A DNA stretch of 64,000 nt from Hippasteria phrygiana (lineage: Eukaryota; Echinodermata; Asteroidea; Valvatida; Goniasteridae), in the NCBI GenBank assembly GCA_037893225.1, contig JAZGUH010000489.1:372001-436000 (forward strand). Reading direction: 5' to 3'. A program made the position numbers and the translations under genes. The notes below the pieces were generated by a model that was given only the letters and a program-made list of their open reading frames with translations, did no database searches and was not told the DNA's origin. Below, piece by piece: positions 1-9,800 of this stretch; the stretch's first letter is position 1, and each line of letters begins with the position of its first letter.

Positions 1-600
1 TAGTGATCGGGTTAGAATGTGAGAGTAAGAGAGAAGGAGAGTCAGAGGTAGAGAGAGGGTTAGACTTACTCATCTACTAAACAGCGTAGGTCTATTGTGC
101 TGATCTAGGCCTGCAAGCTGTCTATCTCACTAGGCCATTCCAGTTCTATCCATGATGATCTTGGGTGGCCTCGAGGTCTTGACAGCTAGGAGCCGGATGT
201 TGATCTCTCCTGAAGTTGATGGAAAAATAGAGTAAGCGAGTTAAGAATATTAAAATTAGTGTTAGAGTTAAGGGTTTGAGTTCAAGTGTTACAGTGCAAG
301 TGTTAGGGTTAAGGTTCGAGTGCAAGTGTTACAGTGCAAGTGTTACAGTGCAAGTGTTACAGTGCAAGTGCTACTGATCGGAATATTAGAATTAGTGTTA
401 GAGTGCAAGTGTCACAGTGCAAGTGTCACAGTGCAAGTGTCACAGTGCAAGTGTCACAGTGCAAGTGTCACAGTGCAAGTGTCACAGTGCAAGTGTCACA
501 GTGCAAGTGTCACAGTGCAAGTGTCACAGTGCAAGTGTCACAGTGCAAGTGTCACAGTGCAAGTGTCACAGTGCAAGTGCTAGTGATCGGGTTAGAATGT

Positions 601-639
601 GAGAGTAAGAGAGAAGGAGAGTCAGAGGTAGAGAGAGGG
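601..639 (+). other. Purine-rich tract of the core (type example)
   Basis: 35 of 39 bases are purines, with an unbroken 15-base purine run at 607-621. The same tract follows the start of nearly every unit by 16 bp, so it recurs about 130 times. Single changes occur (a c for g at 45811, 56094 and 60591). Tracts like this can form triplex DNA or bind GAGA-type proteins in some animals; nothing here shows that this one does. Confidence 0.7.
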
Positions 640-841
640 TTAGACTTACTCATCTACTAAACAGCGTAGGTCTATTGTGCTGATCTAGGCCTGCAAGCTG
701 TCTATCTCACTAGGCCATTCCAGTTCTATCCATGATGATCTTGGGTGGCCTCGAGGTCTTGACAGCCAGGAGCCGGATGTTGATCTCCCCTGAAGTTGAT
801 GGAAAAATAGAGTAAGCGAGTTAAGAATATTAAAATTAGTG

Positions 842-885
842 TTAGAGTTAAGGGTTTGAGTTCAAGTGTTAGGGTTAAGGTTCGA
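842..885 (+). repeat. Degenerate telomere-like hexamer stretch at the core end (type example)
   Basis: Reading in sixes from the right end gives ttaggg, ttaagg, ttcgag and then tgcaag. Further left are ttagag and ttaaggg, and ttcaag lies between. Only one perfect TTAGGG occurs per unit, at 869-874 here, so this is not a working telomere. The 14-bp minisatellite can be read as tgcaag plus tgttacag, that is, as two stretched steps of the same degenerate series. T units lack the ttaggg-ttcga part. Confidence 0.6.
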
Positions 886-941
886 GTGCAAGTGTTACAG
901 TGCAAGTGTTACAGTGCAAGTGTTACAGTGCAAGTGTTACA
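886..941 (+). repeat. TTACA-type 14-bp minisatellite array (type example)
   Basis: Four perfect copies of gtgcaagtgttaca. This version always lies next to the core, on the left of the spacer. In L units it is almost always three copies long, while S units vary from two to six. Each copy contains CAAGTG. Confidence 0.95.
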
Positions 942-1312
942 GTGCAAGTGCTACTGATCGGGTTAGAATGTGAGAGTAAGAGAGAAGGAGAGTCAGAGGT
1001 AGAGAGAGTGTTACACTTACAAATCTACTAAACAGCGTAGGTCTATTGTGCTGATCTAGGCCTGGAAGCTGTCTATCTCACTAGGCCATTCCAGTTCTGT
1101 CCATGATGATCTTGGATGGCCTCGAGGACTTGACAGCCAGGAGCCAGATGTTGATCTCTCCTGAAGTTGATTGAAAAATAGAGTAAGCGAGTTAGGAATA
1201 TTAAAATTAGTGTTAGAGTTAAGGGTTTGAGTTCAAGTGTTACAGTGCAAGTGTTAGGGTTAAGGTTCGAGTGCAAGTGTTACAGTGCAAGTGTTACAGT
1301 GCAAGTGTTACA

Positions 1313-1353
1313 GTGCAAGTGCTACTGATCGGAATATTAGAATTAGTGTTAGA
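1313..1353 (+). repeat. 41-bp spacer of L units: remnant of a second core (type example)
   Basis: The spacer is gtgcaagtgctact, then gatcgg, then a 21-bp stretch at 1333-1353. The first 20 bp equal the end of an S unit plus the first six bases of a core. The last 21 bp match 1197-1217 of the same unit's core with one difference. In the core these pieces are about 235 bp apart, and L2 cores have gg directly before aatatt, so loss of 235 bp across a shared gg would make this spacer. Inference: L units are collapsed S-S dimers. Confidence 0.8.
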
Positions 1354-1521
1354 GTGCAAGTGTCACAGTGCAAGTGTCACAGTGCAAGTGTCACAGTGCA
1401 AGTGTCACAGTGCAAGTGTCACAGTGCAAGTGTCACAGTGCAAGTGTCACAGTGCAAGTGTCACAGTGCAAGTGTCACAGTGCAAGTGTCACAGTGCAAG
1501 TGTCACAGTGCAAGTGTCACA
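1354..1521 (+). repeat. TCACA-type 14-bp minisatellite array (type example, n = 12)
   Basis: Twelve perfect copies of gtgcaagtgtcaca. This version differs from the TTACA version by one T-to-C change and sits on the right of the spacer. n ranges mostly from 5 to 14 between units. Base changes inside these arrays are very rare: I saw only C-to-G at 8786 and G-to-A at 14247. Confidence 0.95.
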
Positions 1522-4500
1522 GTGCAAGTGCTAGTGATCGGGTTAGAATGTGAGAGTAAGAGAGAAGGAGAGTCAGAGGTAGAGAGAGGGTTAGACTTAC
1601 TCATTTACTAAACAGCGTAGGTCTATTGTGCTGATCTAGGCCTGCAAGCTGTCTATCTCACTAGGCCATTCCAGTTCTATCCATGATGATCTTGGGTGGC
1701 CTCGAGGTCTTGACAGCCAGGAGCCGGATGTTGATCTCTCCTGAAGTTGATGGAAAAATAGAGTAAGCGAGTTAAGAATATTAAAATTAGTGTTAGAGTT
1801 AAGGGTTTGAGTTCAAGTGTTAGGGTTAAGGTTCGAGTGCAAGTGTTACAGTGCAAGTGTTACAGTGCAAGTGTTACAGTGCAAGTGTTACAGTGCAAGT
1901 GCTACTGATCGGGTTAGAATGTGAGAGTAAGAGAGAAGGAGAGTCAGAGGTAGAGAGAGTGTTACACTTACTCATCTACTAAACAGCGTAGGTCTATTGT
2001 GCTGATCTAGGCCTGGAAGCTGTCTATCTCACTAGGCCATTCCAGTTCTGTCCATGATGATCTTGGATGGCCTCGAGGTCTTGACAGCCAGGAGCCGGAT
2101 GTTGATCTCTCCTGAAGTTGATGGAAAAATAGAGTAAGCGAGTTAAGAATATTAAAATTAGTGTTAGAGTTAAGGGTTTGAGTTCAAGTGTTACAGTGCA
2201 AGTGTTAGGGTTAAGGTTCGAGTGCAAGTGTTACAGTGCAAGTGTTACAGTGCAAGTGTTACAGTGCAAGTGCTACTGATCGGAATATTAGAATTAGTGT
2301 TAGAGTGCAAGTGTCACAGTGCAAGTGTCACAGTGCAAGTGTCACAGTGCAAGTGTCACAGTGCAAGTGTCACAGTGCAAGTGTCACAGTGCAAGTGCTA
2401 GTGATCGGGTTAGAATGTGAGAGTAAGAGAGAAGGAGAGTCAGAGGTAGAGAGAGGGTTAGACTTACTCATCTACTAAACAGCGTAGGTCTATTGTGCTG
2501 ATCTAGGCCTGCAAGCTGTCTATCTCACTAGGCCATTCCAGTTCTATCCATGATGATCTTGGGTGGCCTTGAGGTCTTGACAGCCAGGAGCCGGATGTTG
2601 ATCTCTCCTGAAGTTGATGGAAAAATAGAGTAAGCGAGTTAAGAATATTAAAATTAGTGTTAGAGTTAAGGGTTTGAGTTCAAGTGTTAGGGTTAAGGTT
2701 CGAGTGCAAGTGTTACAGTGCAAGTGTTACAGTGCAAGTGTTACAGTGCAAGTGTTACAGTGCAAGTGCTACTGATCGGGTTAGAATGTGAGAGTAAGAG
2801 AGAAGGAGAGTCAGAGGTAGAGAGAGTGTTACACTTACTCATCTACTAAACAGCGTAGGTCTATTGTGCTGATCTAGGCCTGCAAGCTGTCTATCTCACT
2901 AGGCCATTCCAGTTCTGTCCATGATGATCTTGGGTGGCCTCGAGGACTTGACAGCCAGGAGCCAGATGTTGATCTCTCCTGAAGTTGATGGAAAAATAAT
3001 GTAAGCGAGTTAGGAATATTAAAATTAGTGTTAGAGTTAAGGGTTTGAGTTCAAGTGTTACAGTGCAAGTGTTAGGGTTAAGGTTCGAGTGCAAGTGTTA
3101 CAGTGCAAGTGTTACAGTGCAAGTGTTACAGTGCAAGTGCTACTGATCGGAATATTAGAATTAGTGTTAGAGTGCAAGTGTCACAGTGCAAGTGTCACAG
3201 TGCAAGTGTCACAGTGCAAGTGTCACAGTGCAAGTGTCACAGTGCAAGTGTCACAGTGCAAGTGTCACAGTGCAAGTGTCACAGTGCAAGTGTCACAGTG
3301 CAAGTGTCACAGTGCAAGTGTCACAGTGCAAGTGTCACAGTGCAAGTGTCACAGTGCAAGTGCTAGTGATCGGGTTAGAATGTGAGAGTAAGAGAGAAGG
3401 AGAGTCAGAGGTAGAGAGAGGGTTAGACTTACTCATCTACTAAACAGCGTAGGTCTATTGTGCTGATCTAGGCCTGCAAGCTGTCTATCTCACTAGGCCA
3501 TTCCAGTTCTATCCATGATGATCTTGGGTGGCCTCGAGGTCTTGACAGCCAGGAGCCGGATGTTGATCTCTCCTGAAGTTGATGGAAAAATAGAGTAAGC
3601 GAGTTAAGAATATTAAAATTAGTGTTAGAGTTAAGGGTTTGAGTTCAAGTGTTACAGTGCAAGTGTTAGGGTTAAGGTTCGAGTGCAAGTGTTACAGTGC
3701 AAGTGTTACAGTGCAAGTGTTACAGTGCAAGTGCTACTGATCGGAATATTAGAATTAGTGTTAGAGTGCAAGTGTCACAGTGCAAGTGTCACAGTGCAAG
3801 TGTCACAGTGCAAGTGTCACAGTGCAAGTGTCACAGTGCAAGTGTCACAGTGCAAGTGTCACAGTGCAAGTGTCACAGTGCAAGTGTCACAGTGCAAGTG
3901 TCACAGTGCAAGTGTCACAGTGCAAGTGCTAGTGATCGGGTTAGAATGTGAGAGTAAGAGAGAAGGAGAGTCAGAGGTAGAGAGAGGGTTAGACTTACTC
4001 ATCTACTAAACAGCGTAGGTCTATTGTGCTGATCTAGGCCTGCAAGCTGTCTATCTCACTAGGCCATTCCAGTTCTATCCATGATGATCTTGGGTGGCCT
4101 TGAGGTCTTGACAGCCAGGAGCCGGATGTTGATCTCTCCTGAAGTTGATGGAAAAATAGAGTAAGCGAGTTAAGAATATTAAAATTAGTGTTAGAGTTAA
4201 GGGTTTGAGTTCAAGTGTTAGGGTTAAGGTTCGAGTGCAAGTGTTACAGTGCAAGTGTTACAGTGCAAGTGTTACAGTGCAAGTGTTACAGTGCAAGTGC
4301 TACTGATCGGGTTAGAATGTGAGAGTAAGAGAGAAGGAGAGTCAGAGGTAGAGAGAGTGTTACACTTACTCATCTACTAAACAGCGTAGGTCTATTGTGC
4401 TGATCTAGGCCTGCAAGCTGTCTATCTCACTAGGCCATTCCAGTTCTGTCCATGATGATCTTGGGTGGCCTCGAGGACTTGACAGCCAGGAGCCAGATGT

Positions 4501-6374
4501 TGATCTCTCCTGAAGTTGATGGAAAAATAATGTAAGCGAGTTAGGAATATTAAAATTAGTGTTAGAGTTAAGGGTTTGAGTTCAAGTGTTACAGTGCAAG
4601 TGTTAGGGTTAAGGTTCGAGTGCAAGTGTTACAGTGCAAGTGTTACAGTGCAAGTGTTACAGTGCAAGTGCTACTGATCGGAATATTAGAATTAGTGTTA
4701 GAGTGCAAGTGTCACAGTGCAAGTGTCACAGTGCAAGTGTCACAGTGCAAGTGTCACAGTGCAAGTGTCACAGTGCAAGTGTCACAGTGCAAGTGTCACA
4801 GTGCAAGTGTCACAGTGCAAGTGTCACAGTGCAAGTGCTAGTGATCGGGTTAGAATGTGAGAGTAAGAGAGAAGGAGAGTCAGAGGTAGAGAGAGGGTTA
4901 GACTTACTCATCTACTAAACAGCGTAGGTCTATTGTGCTGATCTAGGCCTGCAAGCTGTCTATCTCACTAGGCCATTCCAGTTCTATCCATGATGATCTT
5001 GGGTGGCCTCGAGGTCTTGACAGCCAGGAGCCGGATGTTGATCTCTCCTGAAGTTGATGGAAAAATAGAGTAAGCGAGTTAAGAATATTAAAATTAGTGT
5101 TAGAGTTAAGGGTTTGAGTTCAAGTGTTAGGGTTAAGGTTCGAGTGCAAGTGTTACAGTGCAAGTGTTACAGTGCAAGTGTTACAGTGCAAGTGTTACAG
5201 TGCAAGTGCTACTGATCGGGTTAGAATGTGAGAGTAAGAGAGAAGGAGAGTCAGAGGTAGAGAGAGTGTTACACTTACTCATCTACTAAACAGCGTAGGT
5301 CTATTGTGCTGATCTAGGCCTGCAAGCTGTCTATCTCACTAGGCCATTCCAGTTCTGTCCATGATGATCTTGGGTGGCCTCGAGGACTTGACAGCCAGGA
5401 GCCAGATGTTGATCTCTCCTGAAGTTGATTGAAAAATAATGTAAGCGAGTTAGGAATATTAAAATTAGTGTTAGAGTTAAGGGTTTGAGTTCAAGTGTTA
5501 CAGTGCAAGTGTTAGGGTTAAGGTTCGAGTGCAAGTGTTACAGTGCAAGTGTTACAGTGCAAGTGTTACAGTGCAAGTGCTACTGATCGGAATATTAGAA
5601 TTAGTGTTAGAGTGCAAGTGTCACAGTGCAAGTGTCACAGTGCAAGTGTCACAGTGCAAGTGTCACAGTGCAAGTGTCACAGTGCAAGTGTCACAGTGCA
5701 AGTGTCACAGTGCAAGTGTCACAGTGCAAGTGTCACAGTGCAAGTGTCACAGTGCAAGTGTCACAGTGCAAGTGTCACAGTGCAAGTGTCACAGTGCAAG
5801 TGCTAGTGATCGGGTTAGAATGTGAGAGTAAGAGAGAAGGAGAGTCAGAGGTAGAGAGAGGGTTAGACTTACTCATCTACTAAACAGCGTAGGTCTATTG
5901 TGCTGATCTAGGCCTGCAAGCTGTCTATCTCACTAGGCCATTCCAGTTCTATCCATGATGATCTTGGGTGGCCTCGAGGTCTTGACAGCCAGGAGCCGGA
6001 TGTTGATCTCTCCTGAAGTTGATGGAAAAATAGAGTAAGCGAGTTAAGAATATTAAAATTAGTGTTAGAGTTAAGGGTTTGAGTTCAAGTGTTAGGGTTA
6101 AGGTTCGAGAGCAAGTGTTACAGTGCAAGTGTTACAGTGCAAGTGTTACAGTGCAAGTGTTACAGTGCAAGTGCTACTGATCGGGTTAGAATGTGAGAGT
6201 AAGAGAGAAGGAGAGTCAGAGGTAGAGAGAGTGTTAGACTTACTCATCTACTAAACAGCGTAGGTCTATTGTGCTGATTGAGGCCTGCAAGCTGTCTATC
6301 TCACTAGGCCATTCCAGTTCTGTCCATGATGATCTTGGGTGGCCTTGAGGTCTTGACAGCCAGGAGCCGGATGT

Positions 6375-6406
6375 TGATCTCTTCTGAAGTTGATCTCTCC
6401 TGAAGT
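6375..6406 (+). repeat. 16-bp tandem duplication in the core
   Basis: tgatctcttctgaagt is followed directly by tgatctctcctgaagt, where other units have one copy. It marks the insert-unit lineage: the same duplication is at 39950-39981 and 49324-49355, and also in unit 57 at 26629-26660, which has no insert. Unit 57 is therefore a likely relative of the form before insertion. Confidence 0.9.
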
Positions 6407-6511
6407 TGATGGAAAAATAGAGTAAGCGAGTTAGGAATATTAAAATTAGTGTTAAAGTTAAGAGTTTGAGTTCAAGTGTTAGGGTTAAGGTTCGAGGGCA
6501 AGTGTTAGAGT

Positions 6512-6690
6512 TAAGGCATTGTCACACAAAGCAATTTTTACAAGCAATTTGTGAACAACTAACAGCGCTGCAGCCGAAAAGAAATGCTTGCAGAGCAATG
6601 AAGACATTTTTCTTCTGAAGAAAATTATGTGAAAATATAAATTTCTATATTTTCCTATATGGAATTTGGTTGGATGTGATTGCATGTCCC
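6512..6690. mobile_element. 179-bp insert, possible non-autonomous DNA transposon, copy 1
   Basis: AT-rich sequence unlike the rest of the array. Both sides carry ttagagt (6505-6511 and 6691-6697), which may be a 7-bp target duplication. The left end begins taaggcattgtcacac; the reverse complement of the right end begins gggacatgcaatcacat, so the ends share a weak, gapped likeness (cat...tcaca). Inside are two small perfect inverted repeats: ttttcttc/gaagaaaa at 6608-6624 and aaaatata/tatatttt at 6632-6653. It has no coding capacity. The caution is that ttagagt also occurs in normal units, so the flanking match may be array sequence. It could also be captured unique DNA. I do not recognise the family. 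Confidence 0.45.
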
Positions 6691-6811
6691 TTAGAGTGAG
6701 TGCAAGTGTTACAGTGCAAGTGTTACAGTGCAAGTGTTACAGTGCAAGTGTTACAGTGCAAGTGTTACAGTGCAAGTGTTACAGTGCAAGTGTTACAGTG
6801 CAACTGCTACT

Positions 6812-9800
6812 GATCGGGTTAGAATGTGAGAGTAAGAGAGAAGGAGAGTCAGAGGTAGAGAGAGTGTTACACTTACTCATCTACTAAACAGCGTAGGTCT
6901 ATTGTGCTGATCTAGGCCTGCAAGCTGTCTATCTCACTAGGCCATTCCAGTTCTGTCCATGATGATCTTGGGTGGCCTCGAGGTCTTGACAGCCTGGAGC
7001 CGGATGTTGATCTCTCCTGAAGTTGATGGAAAAATAGAGTAAGCGAGTTAAGAATATTAAAATTAGTGTTAGAGTTAAGGGTTTGAGTTCAAGTGTTACA
7101 GTGCAAGTGTTAGGGTTAAGGTTCGAGTGCAAGTGTTACAGTGCAAGTGTTACAGTGCAAGTGTTACAGTGCAAGTGCTACTGATCGGAATATTAGAATT
7201 AGTGTTAGAGTGCAAGTGTCACAGTGCAAGTGTCACAGTGCAAGTGTCACAGTGCAAGTGTCACAGTGCAAGTGTCACAGTGCAAGTGTCACAGTGCAAG
7301 TGTCACAGTGCAAGTGTCACAGTGCAAGTGTCACAGTGCAAGTGTCACAGTGCAAGTGTCACAGTGCAAGTGTCACAGTGCAAGTGCTAGTGATCGGGTT
7401 AGAATGTGAGAGTAAGAGAGAAGGAGAGTCAGAGGTAGAGAGAGGGTTAGACTTACTCATTTACTAAACAGCGTAGGTCTATTGTGCTGATCTAGGCCTG
7501 CAAGCTGTCTATCTCACTAGGCCATTCCAGTTCTATCCATGATGATCTTGGGTGGCCTCGAGGTCTTGACAGCCAGGAGCCGGATGTTGATCTCTCCTGA
7601 AGTTGATGGAAAAATAGAGTAAGCGAGTTAAGAATATTAAAATTAGTGTTAGAGTTAAGGGTTTGAGTTCAAGTGTTAGGGTTAAGGTTCGAGTGCAAGT
7701 GTTACAGTGCAAGTGTTACAGTGCAAGTGTTACAGTGCAAGTGTTACAGTGCAAGTGCTACTGATCGGGTTAGAATGTGAGAGTAAGAGAGAAGGAGAGT
7801 CAGAGGTAGAGAGAGTGTTACACTTACTCATCTACTAAACAGCGTAGGTCTATTGTGCTGATCTAGGCCTGCAAGCTGTCTATCTCACTAGGCCATTCCA
7901 GTTCTGTCCATGATGATCTTGGGTGGCCTCGAGGACTTGACAGCCAGGAGCCAGATGTTGATCTCTCCTGAAGTTGATTGAAAAATAATGTAAGCGAGTT
8001 AGGAATATTAAAATTAGTGTTAGAGTTAAGGGTTTGAGTTCAAGTGTTACAGTGCAAGTGTTAGGGTTAAGGTTCGAGTGCAAGTGTTACAGTGCAAGTG
8101 TTACAGTGCAAGTGTTACAGTGCAAGTGCTACTGATCGGAATATTAGAATTAGTGTTAGAGTGCAAGTGTCACAGTGCAAGTGTCACAGTGCAAGTGTCA
8201 CAGTGCAAGTGTCACAGTGCAAGTGTCACAGTGCAAGTGTCACAGTGCAAGTGTCACAGTGCAAGTGTCACAGTGCAAGTGTCACAGTGCAAGTGTCACA
8301 GTGCAAGTGTCACAGTGCAAGTGCTAGTGATCGGGTTAGAATGTGAGAGTAAGAGAGAAGGAGAGTCAGAGGTAGAGAGAGGGTTAGACTTACTCATCTA
8401 CTAAACAGCGTAGGTCTATTGTGCTGATCTAGGCCTGCAAGCTGTCTATCTCACTAGGCCATTCCAGTTCTATCCATGATGATCTTGGGTGGCCTCGAGG
8501 TCTTGACAGCTAGGAGCCGGATGTTGATCTCTCCTGAAGTTGATGGAAAAATAGAGTAAGCGAGTTAAGAATATTAAAATTAGTGTTAGAGTTAAGGGTT
8601 TGAGTTCAAGTGTTACAGTGCAAGTGTTAGGGTTAAGGTTCGAGTGCAAGTGTTACAGTGCAAGTGTTACAGTGCAAGTGTTACAGTGCAAGTGCTACTG
8701 ATCGGAATATTAGAATTAGTGTTAGAGTGCAAGTGTCACAGTGCAAGTGTCACAGTGCAAGTGTCACAGTGCAAGTGTCACAGTGGAAGTGTCACAGTGC
8801 AAGTGTCACAGTGCAAGTGTCACAGTGCAAGTGTCACAGTGCAAGTGTCACAGTGCAAGTGTCACAGTGCAAGTGTCACAGTGCAAGTGTCACAGTGCAA
8901 GTGTCACAGTGCAAGTGTCACAGTGCAAGTGCTAGTGATCGGGTTAGAATGTGAGAGTAAGAGAGAAGGAGAGTCAGAGGTAGAGAGAGGGTTAGACTTA
9001 CTCATCTACTAAACAGCGTAGGTCTATTGTGCTGATCTAGGCCTGCAAGCTGTCTATCTCACTAGGCCATTCCAGTTCTATCCATGATGATCTTGGGTGG
9101 CCTCGAGGTCTTGACAGCCAGGAGCCGGATGTTGATCTCCCCTGAAGTTGATGGAAAAATAGAGTAAGCGAGTTAAGAATATTAAAATTAGTGTTAGAGT
9201 TAAGGGTTTGAGTTCAAGTGTTAGGGTTAAGGTTCGAGTGCAAGTGTTACAGTGCAAGTGTTACAGTGCAAGTGTTACAGTGCAAGTGTTACAGTGCAAG
9301 TGCTACTGATCGGGTTAGAATGTGAGAGTAAGAGAGAAGGAGAGTCAGAGGTAGAGAGAGTGTTACACTTACAAATCTACTAAACAGCGTAGGTCTATTG
9401 TGCTGATCTAGGCCTGGAAGCTGTCTATCTCACTAGGCCATTCCAGTTCTGTCCATGATGATCTTGGATGGCCTCGAGGACTTGACAGCCAGGAGCCAGA
9501 TGTTGATCTCTCCTGAAGTTGATTGAAAAATAGAGTAAGCGAGTTAGGAATATTAAAATTAGTGTTAGAGTTAAGGGTTTGAGTTCAAGTGTTACAGTGC
9601 AAGTGTTAGGGTTAAGGTTCGAGTGCAAGTGTTACAGTGCAAGTGTTACAGTGCAAGTGTTACAGTGCAAGTGCTACTGATCGGAATATTAGAATTAGTG
9701 TTAGAGTGCAAGTGTCACAGTGCAAGTGTCACAGTGCAAGTGTCACAGTGCAAGTGTCACAGTGCAAGTGTCACAGTGCAAGTGTCACAGTGCAAGTGTC

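Larger units (their letters stand above)
585..955 (+). repeat. Type example of the 371-bp short (S) unit
   Basis: Core at 585-885 (gatcggg to ttcga, 301 bp), four copies of gtgcaagtgttaca at 886-941, then the closing 14-mer gtgcaagtgctact at 942-955, directly before the next gatcggg. The S core typically reads ggttagac, ggcctgcaag, ttctatcc, gaggtcttg, agccgg and gttaag. It lacks one 14-bp step before ttaggg that L units have. S units with 2, 3, 5 or 6 TTACA copies give 343, 357, 385 and 399 bp. An S unit ends in ctact and is almost always followed by a unit with tgttacac and ttctgtcc, so S and the following L2 unit travel as a pair. Confidence 0.95.
956..1535 (+). repeat. Type example of the long (L) unit, n = 12
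   Basis: Core at 956-1270 (315 bp), three gtgcaagtgttaca copies at 1271-1312, a 41-bp spacer at 1313-1353, twelve gtgcaagtgtcaca copies at 1354-1521, and a closing gtgcaagtgctagt at 1522-1535. Length follows 412 + 14n, which fits all standard L units in the window. Two core versions exist. L1 has ggttagac, ttctatcc, gaggtcttg and agccgg. L2 has tgttacac, ttctgtcc, often gaggacttg and agccagatg, and gttagg. This unit is L2 and also carries the marker acaaatc near 1019. Confidence 0.95.
1..6178 (+). repeat. Array segment A: units 1-13, mostly alternating S and L
   Basis: Positions 1-4 are the last bases of an earlier unit. Unit starts and classes: 5 L12, 585 S, 956 L12, 1536 S, 1907 L6, 2403 S, 2774 L13, 3368 L11, 3934 S, 4305 L9, 4843 S, 5214 L13, 5808 S (the number after L is the TCACA copy count; plain S is 371 bp). 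The three leading units carry the ordered markers gctagg (near 170), cccctg (near 788) and acaaatc (near 1019). The same three-unit order returns at 8329, 42729 and 52998. The last S unit has a private change, gttcgaga, near 6109, and it precedes the first insert unit. Confidence 0.93.
6179..6811 (+). repeat. Insert-bearing unit 14 (633 bp)
   Basis: This unit has the usual core start, but with tgttagac, gattgagg, a 16-bp local duplication at 6375-6406, gttaaag, and gttcgaggg instead of gttcgagtg. Then come a 179-bp unrelated stretch (6512-6690) and a TTACA array that ends in caactgctact. The two later insert units (39754 and 49128) are the same apart from two extra 14-mers, making 661 bp each. 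It is preceded by a 371-bp S unit, as are the other two. Confidence 0.93.

Noticed and set aside
320..660. Open reading frames of about 60-120 codons with Cys/Ser-rich 14-residue repeats, seen throughout
   Set aside because: They come from the stop-free 14-bp repeat. Copy number varies through all remainders modulo 3, so no frame is kept, and they run into the core at random. No start context or domain supports coding.
869..880. Telomere
   Set aside because: Only one perfect TTAGGG per unit; the neighbouring hexamers are degenerate.
879..889. RNA polymerase III B box (tRNA gene or SINE)
   Set aside because: ggttcgagtgc is one base from the usual B box, but no A box lies at a suitable distance and no tRNA fold can be drawn. 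It is probably chance within the hexamer stretch.
881..960. CENP-B box
   Set aside because: ttcg and cggg both occur but never at the spacing the box needs.
1073..1276. Recurrent minus-strand open frame of 67 codons across the core
   Set aside because: It recurs with the unit, reads through array sequence at its start, has no recognisable domain, and follows every core variant without sign of protein-level constraint.
1354..1521. CRISPR array
   Set aside because: The 14-bp copies are directly adjacent with no spacers, and no cas genes are present.
6505..6697. ttagagt flanks as proof of transposition
   Set aside because: The same seven bases occur in ordinary units (gtgttagagttaag, gtgttagagtgcaag), so the match is suggestive only; the transposon call is kept at low confidence.
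6485..6733. 82-codon minus-strand frame across the 179-bp insert
   Set aside because: Starts in the 14-mer array, crosses the insert and ends in the core. It has no recognisable domain; all three copies are the same because the unit was duplicated.
8786..8786. Single-base change in a TCACA array (gtggaagtg) as a functional site
   Set aside because: Found once in the window; more likely a private mutation or a read error.
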